From assembly GCA_032615215.1 (NCBI GenBank), contig CP128433.1, positions 4,448,501 through 4,512,500 of the forward strand: a stretch of 64,000 nt of DNA, written 5' to 3'. The notes beneath the pieces are model-generated. The model was given only the letters and a program-made list of their open reading frames with translations, did no database searches and was not told the origin of the DNA. Numbering within the stretch: the first letter of the stretch is position 1; every line of letters starts with the position of its first letter. The position numbers were made by a program, and so were the translations under genes. Below are positions 56,255 through 64,000 of this stretch, piece after piece. The DNA comes from Microbulbifer sp. MKSA007. GTDB lineage: Bacteria > Pseudomonadota > Gammaproteobacteria > Pseudomonadales > Cellvibrionaceae.

Positions 56255-56547
56255 CTCTATTACTTATACGCTCTTGATATATAGATAAAAGCAGCCTCTT
56301 TTAGCATACTCAAGTGATTTATTACCGATTGAATCGTTTCAATTCAGTAAATTTAATGGGCCTTCTTAACCTTAACTTTTATTAATTTTGAGCACACTGA
56401 AATACAGATATAAAGCTTCTAACATTACTACATAGATAAATTAGGGCACTGACAGTACAATTACAACCCAACACAAAACCTTAAAGTCATTGCTTTTATT
56501 TACAAAATAATATGCACTAGATACTAGAAAATAGACTGGATTTAGAT

Positions 56548-57366
56548 TTGAAACTACTTTTCAACTTATTAGCTTTCACAGCTCTAATTTTTACCACCGC
56601 AGCTAACGCTGACATTTCAGAAAATAGCCTGGCGCCTCAAAAAGAGGCAAATTTTGCCCAGAATTATCTGGACCGGTTTATGCAGAGAGATTTTGACTAT
56701 GTAATGAGCCTTATAGATACTGAAGTTGCTGGTACTATTTCCCCAGAAAAACTTGAGGAGATGCACGGTTATCTTCCCTCTGGCAAGCTACTCTCCACTG
56801 AACTTATCGGTTCACAGGTGAAGGTTATCAATGATAATTGGGAGGGGAGCTTCACCTTCGAATATCACTTTGAAGATGGTTGGGCTCTGGCCAGTGCATA
56901 CATGATACGCACCGAAGGAAAAATTTCTATTGCCGGATTCAGTGTTTACAACACACCTGACTCACAAAAAGAACTAAATCGTTTCTCGTTATCGAATAAA
57001 CCGCTTGGTCATTATTTAGTACTAACGATGGCTATCATTTTCCCAGTTTTTATCCTTGTAACCCTGGTTACCTGCATTAGAACACCGGTTCAGAAGCGAA
57101 AATGGTTATGGATACTATTCATTCTATTTAGTGTCGGAGCTATCAAGCTTAACTGGACTACTGGGGCTTACCATATAAAGCTCTTCAGCTTTCAGCTTTT
57201 TGGTGGCGGAGCGGTATCTGCAAGTGAGCATGCTCCACTAACTCTTACCGCAGGATTCCCATTAGGTGCAATAATTTTCTGGTTCAAACGCCGCAGCTTG
57301 ATTGGCCAAAAAAAGAAGACCCAAAAGAGTCAGACAGAGCTTAAGGAATCAGATAATTCTGTTTGA
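56548..57366 (+). CDS. Hypothetical membrane protein with N-terminal signal peptide (272 aa)
   Basis: TTG start (LLFNLLAFTALIFTTAANA) begins a signal peptide. Residues 25-150 are a soluble periplasmic part (NYLDRFMQRDFDYVMSLID) with the shape of a small SnoaL/DUF-type domain. Three or so membrane segments follow (HYLVLTMAIIFPVFILVTL, WLWILFILFSVGAIKL, and a weaker third one near GAIIFWF), ending in a polar Lys/Gln tail. No name can be given. It lies 294 bases past the CadC-like gene and may be a separate transcript. Confidence 0.65.
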   Translation: MKLLFNLLAFTALIFTTAANADISENSLAPQKEANFAQNYLDRFMQRDFDYVMSLIDTEVAGTISPEKLEEMHGYLPSGKLLSTELIGSQVKVINDNWEGSFTFEYHFEDGWALASAYMIRTEGKISIAGFSVYNTPDSQKELNRFSLSNKPLGHYLVLTMAIIFPVFILVTLVTCIRTPVQKRKWLWILFILFSVGAIKLNWTTGAYHIKLFSFQLFGGGAVSASEHAPLTLTAGFPLGAIIFWFKRRSLIGQKKKTQKSQTELKESDNSV

Positions 57367-57440
57367 GAGTAGCTAGTCCTACGCATAGCTGTAGAAGACC
57401 TGCTGGAGCCAACTGAGAGTCAGGGCTTTGTCTACTATCA

Positions 57441-57477
57441 CAGTGAGCAGCTCTCCACCCCGTAGGGCTGCTCACTG
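57441..57477. terminator. Stem-loop between membrane protein and LysR genes
   Basis: CAGTGAGCAGC (57441-57451) and GCTGCTCACTG (57467-57477) make a perfect 11-bp stem. The T run is missing. It lies between convergent genes. Confidence 0.5.
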
Positions 57478-57533
57478 GGCCGAGAAATCGACACCTTTTT
57501 CTGGAGTCGAAGATTCCAGAATATCACCACTTA

Positions 57534-58436
57534 TTAAAAGGTTTCACTCTTAAATAATCTCATCAGCTGTTCAACCATCCACATATGAAGCTGGCTATGG
57601 TTAGATCGGCTATGCCATGCTGCAATAACTTCAAATTTTGGTGTTTGCGTGTCCAACTTAAGGGGGACAACTTTTTTGTTGGGCAGTAATCTTGAAGGGT
57701 AGAATGCAATGGTGTCTGTCGCGGCAATAATATCTGGGGCGGCGGAAAAGCTGGGTATCGACATAACAATATTGCGTTTTAGCCCCTGCATCGCAAACCA
57801 CTCATCGTGTGATCCTTTGAGGTTTGCCCGTGACGGTGAAATAATCAATTGCGGAATCTCGGCCACGTCTGCCAACGTTAATGACCTACCCTTCAGCGGA
57901 GACTTTTTTCCCGCTATACAGACATGCTGCTCCTCAAATAACAGTTTGTATGGCAGATCATCCGGAATAAAATCAGGAAAGGTGAGCGCTAAGTCGATCT
58001 CACCGGCCACCATTAATTGATTGAGATTATCTGTTTCAAAGTCCCTGACGATAACTTTAAGTTCCGGAGCAGATTTACGGACAACCTCTAATAGCTGGGG
58101 TAGTACCGATTGAATCGCGTAATCCGTGGCACTAATACTAAAAATCCCTTTATAAGTTGCCGGATCAAACGCTATTGGAGTTAGCAGTGACTCTACATCC
58201 TTCAAAATAATACTGATCCTGCCTCCCAGCTGCTCAGCAACAGGGGTGGGCACCATACCGTTGCCTTGCCGGATAAACAGCCGGTCATCAAACACTTCTC
58301 TCAGCTTACGCAACTGTTCGCTTATCGCTTGCTGGGTTAACCCCACCTTTTCAGCTACCCGGGATAGGTTTCTCTCTTGAAGCAGTGCTTCCAGTATACG
58401 TAGCTGTTTTAGGTCCAAGCGGCTTATACCATTCAT
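57534..58436 (-). CDS. LysR-family transcriptional regulator
   Basis: Start placed at ATG 58436 (MNGISRLDLKQLRILEALL, 300 residues); the frame is open to 58505. The winged helix is LEALLQERNLSRVAEKVGLTQQAISEQLRKLREVF, then a co-inducer-binding domain begins at FSISATDYAIQSVLPQLLEVVRK. The family pattern is intact, unlike the LysR at 39.96-40.85 kb. Divergent from the Old Yellow Enzyme gene, it is likely its regulator, with the operator in the 58437-58615 spacer. Confidence 0.93.
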   Translation of the reverse strand: MNGISRLDLKQLRILEALLQERNLSRVAEKVGLTQQAISEQLRKLREVFDDRLFIRQGNGMVPTPVAEQLGGRISIILKDVESLLTPIAFDPATYKGIFSISATDYAIQSVLPQLLEVVRKSAPELKVIVRDFETDNLNQLMVAGEIDLALTFPDFIPDDLPYKLLFEEQHVCIAGKKSPLKGRSLTLADVAEIPQLIISPSRANLKGSHDEWFAMQGLKRNIVMSIPSFSAAPDIIAATDTIAFYPSRLLPNKKVVPLKLDTQTPKFEVIAAWHSRSNHSQLHMWMVEQLMRLFKSETF

Positions 58437-58615
58437 ATTTGTAACCAAGACAAAGAGTAGTTGTTTCAAATTGTATCCTTGCACCTCTAGTATTCCCACC
58501 ATCACAAGGCACAGCCAAAACTGGCTGGGGCTATTCAGTTGCCCTTATCACCGCTGCTTTTTACCTGTGTCTTTTCAAACACTCACTGCAGTCAGTTTTT
58601 AACAGGAAGGTCATT

Positions 58616-59740
58616 ATGAAAAACGAGTCACTATTCAGTGAGATCAACCTGGGCCCTTACACCCTGAAAAACCGTATTGTTCTGCCACCCCTGACCCGAT
58701 CACGCAGTAGCCAGCCTGGAAATATTGCCAATGACTTGATGGCTAACTATTACTCACAGCGTGCTGGTGCTGGGTTTATGGTTACAGAGGGCACGCAAAT
58801 CGAACCCAGGGGCCAGGGCTACGCTTGGACACCTGGAATCTATTCCAAGGAACAGATCGAAGGCTGGAAAAAAGTGACCAAAGCCGTGCACGATCAAGGC
58901 GGTATCATCTTTGCCCAGCTCTGGCATGTTGGGCGTGTATCCCACACTTCACTACAGCCTGGCAATGCAGCACCCATCGCGCCATCTGCTATCCGCGCAG
59001 ACGCTGTTAAGGTCTTTATCGAGACAGGCCCAGGACAAGGCGCCCTGGCTGAACCCAGTGAGCCTCGTGCGCTGACAACAGAGGAAGTTAAAGAACTGGT
59101 TCAACTTTATGCCCAGGCCGCGCGCAACGCCATGGAAGCCGGCTTCGACGGTGTTGAGCTACACTGTGCAAACGGATACCTTGTGAACCAGTTTATTTCA
59201 GAACATACCAATCATCGCGATGATGAGTATGGTGGTAGTTTAAAAAATCGTCTGCGTTTCCTTAAAGAAATTGTTGCAGCGGTATCAGAAGAAGTCGGCA
59301 GCGAACGGCTCGGTGTTCGGTTTGCACCGCTTTTCGAAAGTACCGATGAGGACAGAGTCTACCTTGGGTTGGTAGAGAGTGATCCCCACAAGACTTATAT
59401 CGAGGCTATCAAGCTGCTAAACGAAGCTGGTATTGCCTATCTGTCACTGGCCGAGGCGGATTGGGATAACGCACCGGATTTGCCTGAGAATTTCTATCGA
59501 GAAGTACGTGAAATCTTTGGCGGACGCATCATGTATGCAGGAAAGTATTCCCCCGAAAAAGCTTTGCGAGTACTTGACGCAGGTAATGGAGATATCTTTG
59601 GCTTTGGCCGACCTTTTATTGCCAACCCGGATCTTCCCACGCGTATTCGCAATGAATGGCCACTCAATCAGGTTGATCCAAGCACTATGTATGGCGGTAC
59701 CGAAGTAGGATATACGGACTACCCTCTCTACCAGCCGTGA
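58616..59740 (+). CDS. nemA: Old Yellow Enzyme family flavin oxidoreductase (NemA-like)
   Basis: NAD(P)H-dependent FMN enzyme that reduces alkenes bearing an electron-withdrawing group, such as N-ethylmaleimide and quinones. 374 residues in a TIM barrel: LKNRIVLPPLTRSRSSQPGNI, QLWHVGRVSH, then GFDGVELHCANGYLVNQF with the His and Asn that bind the substrate, and FGFGRPFIANPDLP for phosphate binding at the end. AGGAAGG precedes the ATG. Paired with a divergent LysR, a common arrangement for stress-inducible OYE genes. Whether it is NemA in the strict sense is unproved. Confidence 0.9.
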   Translation: MKNESLFSEINLGPYTLKNRIVLPPLTRSRSSQPGNIANDLMANYYSQRAGAGFMVTEGTQIEPRGQGYAWTPGIYSKEQIEGWKKVTKAVHDQGGIIFAQLWHVGRVSHTSLQPGNAAPIAPSAIRADAVKVFIETGPGQGALAEPSEPRALTTEEVKELVQLYAQAARNAMEAGFDGVELHCANGYLVNQFISEHTNHRDDEYGGSLKNRLRFLKEIVAAVSEEVGSERLGVRFAPLFESTDEDRVYLGLVESDPHKTYIEAIKLLNEAGIAYLSLAEADWDNAPDLPENFYREVREIFGGRIMYAGKYSPEKALRVLDAGNGDIFGFGRPFIANPDLPTRIRNEWPLNQVDPSTMYGGTEVGYTDYPLYQP

Positions 59741-59850
59741 TCTGGTGTAGGTTGGGCTCGTTCATTATGAATTGCTAGCTGTAAGTAGTATTTCTAAAGC
59801 CCTATGGGCGCTAGTCACAAGGCTAATGAACTTATTGATTAGGAATAGGT

Positions 59851-59885
59851 AACCTCAGAGAGCTCTATTCTCTGGGGTTCTTTTT
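59851..59885 (+). terminator. Intrinsic terminator after the Old Yellow Enzyme gene
   Basis: AACCTCAGAGA (59851-59861) pairs with TCTCTGGGGTT (59869-59879), one G-T pair, then CTTTTT. A convincing terminator. The rest of the 59741-60113 spacer shows no gene. Confidence 0.85.
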
Positions 59886-60113
59886 CCTGGCTACTTATAA
59901 GGGGTAATATTTTTAAGCTTTAAAGCTATACCTTTATCTTATGCAAACACTCATCACCCTAAAAAAATAGATTTATATCATCAGGACGATGAGTAGACCG
60001 AACTACCCTTAGGTAAAAGGTAAAACCCGAGAATTTAATAAGCCTCAAGTTTACAAGTATCTTGAGGCACCGTGAAACCATCAATATTACTACTTATTTA
60101 TATTAGTATAAGA

Positions 60114-61106
60114 TCAAGCAGCCTTCTTTGATAAAGCTACCGCAATATTACTTATCGCAACCTCCATAGAAACTTTTCCATCCAAGTAAGGCTTCCAATA
60201 CTTATCAAGAAGTACTTTGTAGTCCCAGTGCCCGCTATACAGGCCACGTATTTCGGCATAAGGTACATACTCAGAGTCATCCTCGAATATCACTTTCTTA
60301 ACTATTTCTCCAACGGTATAGAACTGTATCGGATGCCAAATTCCTTTATGATTGTCCAGCCCCAACCGACTAAATTCTTTATTAATGACTCGCTGCAACT
60401 TACTATTTCGACCTACTCCATTAGCATGAGAAATTTCATGGAAAAACATCTCAAACGCATACCAGTCAGTATATTCTGAATAGGTACTATTAATAATCGT
60501 TTGAAAGCTTCTCCCAGAAGTGGTAGCGCCCTGGCGCATTCCAGGTTTGTAAACAATATTTACCGTATGCTCATCAAGAACCAGCTTTTCATCAAATAGC
60601 TTTTCCAAGCTACTAGAAACCCTATCTCCATAAACATCAAGTTTACTTTTCAAATTCTGGTACCAATTAAGATTTCTCGCTTCATGAACCGGCCACAACT
60701 TGGCTTTATAAATAGTTGTGAGGTTATTTATATATGTATATAGAATATTTTCCACAGAACCTTGCTTAACGGCGTGATGTGATAACAAGAGCGCAGTTAA
60801 ATCTGAAATCTCAGAATTAGACCTGATGATATGTATGTTTTTGCCAGCGCCATATTTCCTATACTCGCCAATTACAAGGTCAAAAATCTCTTGCTCCTCA
60901 ACAGAAAGAGTTCCCCCCTCTTTTAAATCATTATGTAAATCTTTATCTCTCGCTAATTCATATAAATAGAGGTGTAAATTTAGTAACAGCTCATTTTTAA
61001 ATTTAACCGAATGCCAATTTTTCACTCCATTGACAACTGGCATCTCAGCAAGAACAGAACAAGACAGAGCGGAAATTACTAAAGCTAAGAATAAAAGTCG
61101 AAACAT
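60114..61106 (-). CDS. Secreted HExxH-containing putative metalloprotease (330 aa)
   Basis: A signal peptide (MFRLLFLALVISALSCSVLA, EMP) opens the protein. The only recognisable motif is HEISH at 223-227 (FEMFFHEISHANGVG), an HExxH zinc site, followed by Ser/Asn-rich residues; a third ligand could be a Glu or His downstream (IWHPIQFYTVGE). The remaining 200 residues are helical (ELLLNLHLYLYELARD) without known domains. Possibly a zincin-type protease that acts outside the cell. No neighbour suggests a substrate, since the gene lies in AT-rich spacer on both sides. Confidence 0.72.
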   Translation of the reverse strand: MFRLLFLALVISALSCSVLAEMPVVNGVKNWHSVKFKNELLLNLHLYLYELARDKDLHNDLKEGGTLSVEEQEIFDLVIGEYRKYGAGKNIHIIRSNSEISDLTALLLSHHAVKQGSVENILYTYINNLTTIYKAKLWPVHEARNLNWYQNLKSKLDVYGDRVSSSLEKLFDEKLVLDEHTVNIVYKPGMRQGATTSGRSFQTIINSTYSEYTDWYAFEMFFHEISHANGVGRNSKLQRVINKEFSRLGLDNHKGIWHPIQFYTVGEIVKKVIFEDDSEYVPYAEIRGLYSGHWDYKVLLDKYWKPYLDGKVSMEVAISNIAVALSKKAA

Positions 61107-61502
61107 AACAATGGTGCCATTTATTTTTAGTATATTTATATTTCAGAGATCATCAGATACTAATAAAAACACATAGTTCAAAATATTAGCCCATATATCA
61201 ACACGATATAACTTAACCTGTATTATTATTCAAAATCCAGCGTATGGAAAAAGTAGCTGATATCCTGCAGTTAACACTTTTGAAAACTATCAACCTCAAT
61301 CAGAGAGGTATTTTCAGCGGCAATAATTCAATTGATAGACTGTTTTTCAACCAAAAAGACCATTAAACAGGCAGGCAACCACTTACTCTTATTGTTATAA
61401 AGGCCACTTGTAGGACTCGTTGTTATTCCTCATGTAAAATACCTTAACCAAGTACACTGTACTGTTTTAAAGAAAACTACAATTTCCAGAGCCCAAAAAG
61501 AA
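61107..61502. other. Spacer between divergent genes
   Basis: 396 bases between the - strand metalloprotease-like gene and the + strand lipoprotein. AT-rich, no gene and no clear promoter pair picked out by eye. Confidence 0.45.
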
Positions 61503-61862
61503 ATGAAGAATCTCTTGAGCATTATTACACTAGCCCTTGCTACCACTTCTTGTATGAAACTCGAGGTTCAGCCCGGCAACGTTATCGGGGACACTGTAGA
61601 TGCGGGTAAAGAGGCGTTCCAAAGCATCAAGAGAAGCCGTAATGGTGAAGAAGAGAGAGACTTTTCTCACAAAATCAGCTACGATCCGACTGCCTCTAAT
61701 GCAATCAACATCACCAACTGCAAGAAGGAAATGATGGAGGTGATTTCTGCCTCTGAACTTACCGTCTCACAAATTTTGACTGAATCTTCTGAAATTACTG
61801 GAGAGGAAGCTAGCAAGAGCGTACAGTGCGCTGCAAAAGTGGTAGTCACTAAGAACGCTTAA
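61503..61862 (+). CDS. Small lipoprotein (119 aa)
   Basis: A lipoprotein signal peptide with the lipobox ATTSC (Cys at 17) is followed by a polar mature part (VIGDTVDAGKEAFQSIKRSR) and a C-terminal half (CKKEMMEVISASELTVSQIL) with two further Cys. No family recognised. It is the first gene of a same-strand series ending in the DUF2339 gene. Confidence 0.68.
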   Translation: MKNLLSIITLALATTSCMKLEVQPGNVIGDTVDAGKEAFQSIKRSRNGEEERDFSHKISYDPTASNAINITNCKKEMMEVISASELTVSQILTESSEITGEEASKSVQCAAKVVVTKNA

Positions 61863-61978
61863 AGCACCAGACTGCTGACTTTGATATATAGTTCTGGTAT
61901 AGAGCCCCTCTTGACCCTATGCCAGTTCTTGGCCCGCAGATAAACTCCCCTGATACTCCATAGCCAAGGAGTGGAAAA

Positions 61979-62359
61979 GTGGTTAAAAGTCTCTCAACTT
62001 TACTTACTATTATCTCGCTAAGTATATCCTCCATCCTGGCTCAGGCAGATACCCCTATCAACGAAATAAACCACTTAATGGAGTTTGTCTCTGCTTCAGA
62101 GTGTACCTTTATCCGCAACGATAGTGAGCACACCAGCCAGGAAGCAGTGGAGCATATGGAGAAGAAATATAAGTATTTCTCCAACAAAATTGATAGCGCG
62201 GAGGATTTTATTAGGCTAAGTGCAACCAAAAGCACCTTTAGTGGCAAGCTCTACCATATTCAGTGTGCCGATAAGCCTAAAGAAGAATCCCAGAGGTGGC
62301 TTCTGAACGAATTAGCACGCTACCGTGAAACGACACAACTAAGACCCAATACTAATTGA
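61979..62359 (+). CDS. DUF5329-family secreted protein (126 aa)
   Basis: GTG start then a signal peptide (LSTLLTIISLSISSILAQAD). The mature part matches the DUF5329 pattern: FVSASECTFIRNDSEHTSQE, EHMEKKYKYFSNKIDSAEDF, a serine-rich loop TKSTFSGKLYHIQC and WLLNELARYR near the end. Family function is not known. It overlaps or abuts the next gene. Confidence 0.82.
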   Translation: MVKSLSTLLTIISLSISSILAQADTPINEINHLMEFVSASECTFIRNDSEHTSQEAVEHMEKKYKYFSNKIDSAEDFIRLSATKSTFSGKLYHIQCADKPKEESQRWLLNELARYRETTQLRPNTN

Positions 62360-62385
62360 GAAATTTGCAATGCAATCAAAATAGT

Positions 62386-62946
62386 ATGGTAAATGCCGTC
62401 ACCAACTGGTTTGGCCCCGACTTCAACAAGCTAAACCCGCTACTACAACGCCTACATACAAAAGGGGCAAAGCTCTCCGGGGAAGTTAAAGTTCAGTTCG
62501 GCTCTGGATTAGCTGGAATTATAGGCAAACGAATTGCTGGAAAGCTGGGTGTCCCACAAAATACAAGGGAATCTCCTTTTTCAGTAAATATTCAGCACAC
62601 ACAGCATAAATTAATCTGGTCTCGTACTTTCTCAAATAGCCATTCGATGACCTCAGAATTTGTACCTATAGGGACAAGAGAAAAAGCTGGTTATTGGATT
62701 GAAAAAACAGGGATAATTAATATCCGACTTGGCGTTTCCATAGAGGAAGGAAACTGGTTTTGGGCCCCACAGTCAGTTTCTATTCTTCATATCCCAATTC
62801 CCTCAGTCTTAAGGCCCAGGATCGTCGCAGGCAAATCAATCATTAACAATCAATATCACTTTGAGGTATCGATTTCGTTACCCATTATAGGGTTCTCATT
62901 TGGCTATTCGGGCATATTGCGTGAACAACTCCCTGAAACTAGATAG
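62386..62946 (+). CDS. DUF4166-family protein (186 aa)
   Basis: Matches the DUF4166 pattern: NWFGPDFNKLNPLLQRLHTKG near the start, FGSGLAGIIGKRIAGKLGVP, HKLIWSRTFSNSHSMTSEF, and HIPIPSVLRPRIVAGKS with FEVSISLPIIGFSFGYSG near the end. ATG 62386 is used; a TTG at 62356, overlapping the DUF5329 stop, is an alternative that would add ten residues and couple the two genes. Family function is not known. Often fused or next to oxidoreductases, but not here. Confidence 0.78.
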   Translation: MVNAVTNWFGPDFNKLNPLLQRLHTKGAKLSGEVKVQFGSGLAGIIGKRIAGKLGVPQNTRESPFSVNIQHTQHKLIWSRTFSNSHSMTSEFVPIGTREKAGYWIEKTGIINIRLGVSIEEGNWFWAPQSVSILHIPIPSVLRPRIVAGKSIINNQYHFEVSISLPIIGFSFGYSGILREQLPETR

Positions 62947-63053
62947 CTGTGCGATTAACCTCTGGCAAAAGGTCTTTCAAAAACCTTGATTACATATACT
63001 TGTAGCCGAGCGTAACGAGAGATAATCTCACTAAAAACAATAGTGAAAGATAT

Positions 63054-64000
63054 ATGGAAAGTGAACTGCAATCACTTCGCGCGGAACTAGCCCTGCTGGA
63101 GCGAGACAATCGCCGTCGCATTGAGATATTCGAACAGCGGTTATCGGCTCTAGAAGCGCAGATACAGCAAGATACTAGGGATCAGTTAGCAAGTCAGCTC
63201 CCGGCAGTGGATGAGCCTGAAGATGAGCTATCCCAATTAATGGGTACTCATCCCTCCAGATCCCCGTCGACAAAGCAACCTAATCCCTCTCTTCCTGAAA
63301 CCCCAACCCAGCCAGCAAGTACTATTACCAATGCTCCTAACAGAACCGAGAAGCCTGGTAGACAGGCTAAATGGCTATCTGAGGAGCTACCGAGCCTATT
63401 GGAACCTGCTCTCGAACCCATGAGCCGAGTATGGGGCTCCCTAATGAGTTTCTACCGGCACTACCAAAGCCAAGGGAAGGCTCCTGTCTTCTTTATGACC
63501 GCTGCCGGCATCCTGGCGCTGGTGTTTGGCTTTGCTTACCTGTTGCAGTTTTCTTTCAATGCCTATTTGGGGCCTGTAGGTAAAGTGACTTTAGGCTTCC
63601 TGGTAGCAGCGGCGACTACTACTGGTGGAGTAATGTTCAGGCGGCGCATGCCCAACATGGCGGATTACGGCTCAGGACTGATCGCTCTCGGGGTCATACT
63701 GCTTTACTTATGTGGTTACTTTACTGGGCCTTACTATCAGCTGGTTCCGATTCCTATCGCTGTGGGGCTGCTTGTAGTAACTACCGGAGTTGCTTATTTA
63801 CTCGCCCTACTATTCGAGACCCGGGTTGTTTCCATGGTGACTCTGCTGGGTGGAGCCACGATGCCCTTGGTGGCCAATCATTTTGATCCATCCGCAGTTA
63901 TTTATCTCAGCTACTTGTTGGTGCTCGCGCTCGCAATGCTGCGTTTGTCCAAGTTGATTCAATGGCCTCAGCTGGCAGTGGTCACCATGGTGCTCAGCGC
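63054..64000 (+). CDS. DUF2339-family membrane protein, N-terminal part
   Basis: The frame runs from ATG 63054 to the right edge without a stop: at least 315 residues. It opens with a coiled coil (LRAELALLERDNRRRIEIFE), then a Pro/Ser/Thr-rich linker, and from about residue 145 at least six membrane helices (FFMTAAGILALVFGFAYLLQ, VTLGFLVAAATTTGGVMFRR, LIALGVILLYLCGYFTGPYY, and LLVVTTGVAYLLALLFETRV). This layout is typical of DUF2339, whose function is not established. The C-terminal half lies outside the window. Confidence 0.85.
   Translation, partial: MESELQSLRAELALLERDNRRRIEIFEQRLSALEAQIQQDTRDQLASQLPAVDEPEDELSQLMGTHPSRSPSTKQPNPSLPETPTQPASTITNAPNRTEKPGRQAKWLSEELPSLLEPALEPMSRVWGSLMSFYRHYQSQGKAPVFFMTAAGILALVFGFAYLLQFSFNAYLGPVGKVTLGFLVAAATTTGGVMFRRRMPNMADYGSGLIALGVILLYLCGYFTGPYYQLVPIPIAVGLLVVTTGVAYLLALLFETRVVSMVTLLGGATMPLVANHFDPSAVIYLSYLLVLALAMLRLSKLIQWPQLAVVTMVLS

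Overview
The window looks like a chromosome segment from a marine gammaproteobacterium of the Cellvibrionales, most like Microbulbifer or Saccharophagus. This rests on the housekeeping block (grpE-dnaK-dnaJ-dapB-carA-carB-greA, recN, fur, bamE-rnfH-ratA-smpB-ssrA), the tmRNA tag ANDDNYGAQLAA, and the taste for secreted proteins. The genus is an inference. No rRNA, tRNA or CRISPR array was seen.

Layout. (1) 1-5.4 kb: the 3' end of one curlin-like gene followed by four complete ones on the + strand, each with its own signal peptide, start signals and spacer. The last is rich in histidine. (2) 5.4-18.8 kb, - strand: greA, carB, carA, a YfiR-family gene, a fused protease/RimK-type ligase and dapB; then, after one + strand secreted gene, dnaJ, dnaK and grpE. 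Good sigma-32 promoters lie before grpE and dnaK. (3) 19-27.5 kb: recN (LexA-like box), an acyltransferase, fur, bamE, rnfH, ratA, two NSS sodium symporters flanking smpB, and ssrA.

(4) 27.4-31 kb: a small decayed integrative element in the 3' end of ssrA. It has 44-bp att copies, a wrecked tyrosine integrase and one intact orphan gene, and is followed by a gene-poor stretch. (5) 31-39.5 kb: a large secreted subtilisin coupled to a small lipoprotein, a yeast-type cytosine deaminase, and an 853-residue orphan with faint resemblance to P47/OrfX TULIP proteins. A MITE with IS5-like ends follows. (6) 40-46.7 kb, AT-richer: a LysR regulator broken by two single-base losses, then MBL hydrolase, amidohydrolase, MFS carrier and pirin, probably one metabolic module.

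(7) 47.5-51.5 kb: an Mrr-type nuclease, two paralogous small acidic proteins, a secreted hypothetical protein, csrA and a CPCC-containing orphan. (8) 51.8-59.7 kb: a class C beta-lactamase-like hydrolase and a secreted esterase divergent from a CadC-like membrane regulator; then a membrane protein and a LysR/Old Yellow Enzyme pair. (9) 60-64 kb: a secreted HExxH protein, then a run of small lipoprotein, DUF5329, DUF4166 and the start of a DUF2339 membrane protein that leaves the window.

Function calls come from reading motifs by eye. No alignment or database search was run. Start codons were moved to internal sites where a Shine-Dalgarno sequence, signal peptide or promoter position favoured it.
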